Part shown: positions 14,691 to 14,743 of the stretch, piece by piece
How the letters are laid out: every line of letters begins with the position of its first letter
Numbering within the stretch: the stretch's first letter is position 1
Assembly: GCA_948482415.1 (NCBI GenBank)
Contig: CAOMFZ010000035.1
Coordinates: forward strand, 1 to 14,743
DNA: 14,743 nucleotides
Origin: an uncultured Mailhella sp.
Lineage (GTDB): Bacteria; Desulfobacterota; Desulfovibrionia; Desulfovibrionales; Desulfovibrionaceae
Direction of reading: 5' to 3'
Program-made: the position numbers and the translations under genes
The notes under the pieces: generated by a model
The model's database searches: none
What the model was told of the DNA's origin: nothing
The model's input: the letters and a program-made list of their open reading frames with translations, nothing else

Positions 14691-14743
14691 CTAGGGCGTG
14701 TTCACACTATTTAAGAGCCACAACAATGAGAGCAAAAACGATA
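14691..14743. mobile_element. Possible edge of an IS5-like insertion sequence
   Basis: CTAG (14691-14694) is directly followed by GGCGTGTTCACAC and, 12 bases on, by the stop codon of a leftward reading frame running out of the window. A short gap between a transposase stop and the terminal repeat, next to a CTAG target, is the layout of IS5-group elements. The other end lies outside the window, so inverted repeat and target duplication cannot be confirmed. Confidence 0.3.
14707..14743 (-). CDS. C-terminal end of a leftward gene, possibly a transposase (partial)
   Basis: On the minus strand the last complete codons before TAG (14707-14709) read IVFALIVVALK. Only 11 residues are visible. The hydrophobic ending in a lysine resembles the tail of some IS5-family transposases, but this is too short for identification; a membrane protein tail is equally possible. 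Confidence 0.25.
   Translation of the reverse strand, partial: IVFALIVVALK

Overview
The window looks like a piece of an AT-rich Gram-negative chromosome. It carries a periplasm-facing DsbD reductase, an outer-membrane factor and a complete tripartite RND pump, so there must be an outer membrane. The style of the PilZ and SulP proteins and the C-rich intergenic stretches would suit a low-GC member of the Desulfovibrionaceae (Desulfobacterota). That placement is an impression from reading, not a demonstrated fact.

Layout. Positions 1-321 hold no gene but have two terminator-type hairpins. On the minus strand, a PilZ-domain protein (2842-2030) is followed 49 bases later by an unrecognised 552-residue protein (1980-322), probably as one transcript from a promoter with a perfect TTGACA box near 2905. 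The plus strand then carries a DsbD-family protein (3083-5092), a 458-base non-coding stretch full of hairpins and imperfect repeats (5093-5550), a split ThrE/YjjPB-type exporter pair overlapping by 4 bases (5551-6342 and 6339-6860), a SulP anion transporter with a STAS domain that resembles DauA (6956-8701), and a tripartite efflux operon: outer-membrane factor (8790-10292), periplasmic adaptor (10282-11478) and RND permease (11483-14623). The operon ends in a strong terminator at 14661-14686. At the right border a minus-strand reading frame ends at 14707 beside a CTAG, possibly the edge of an insertion sequence.

The most interesting spot is 5057-5547. The last 25 bases that are conserved at the 3' end of the DsbD gene recur 443 bases downstream. 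There they continue in frame to a different, plausible DsbD C-terminus whose stop codon lies 3 bases before the start of the YjjP-like gene. The simplest reading is that dsbD and yjjPB were once tightly coupled and that a small structured repeat element now sits between them, having given dsbD a substitute 3' end.

How the genes work together. The RND operon is a self-contained pump spanning both membranes. The YjjPB-like and SulP/DauA-like transporters have E. coli relatives linked to succinate or C4-dicarboxylate export and uptake, so 5551-8701 could be an organic-acid transport block; this is inference from homology. The PilZ protein may link the left-hand pair to c-di-GMP signalling. No rRNA, tRNA or CRISPR array was seen.
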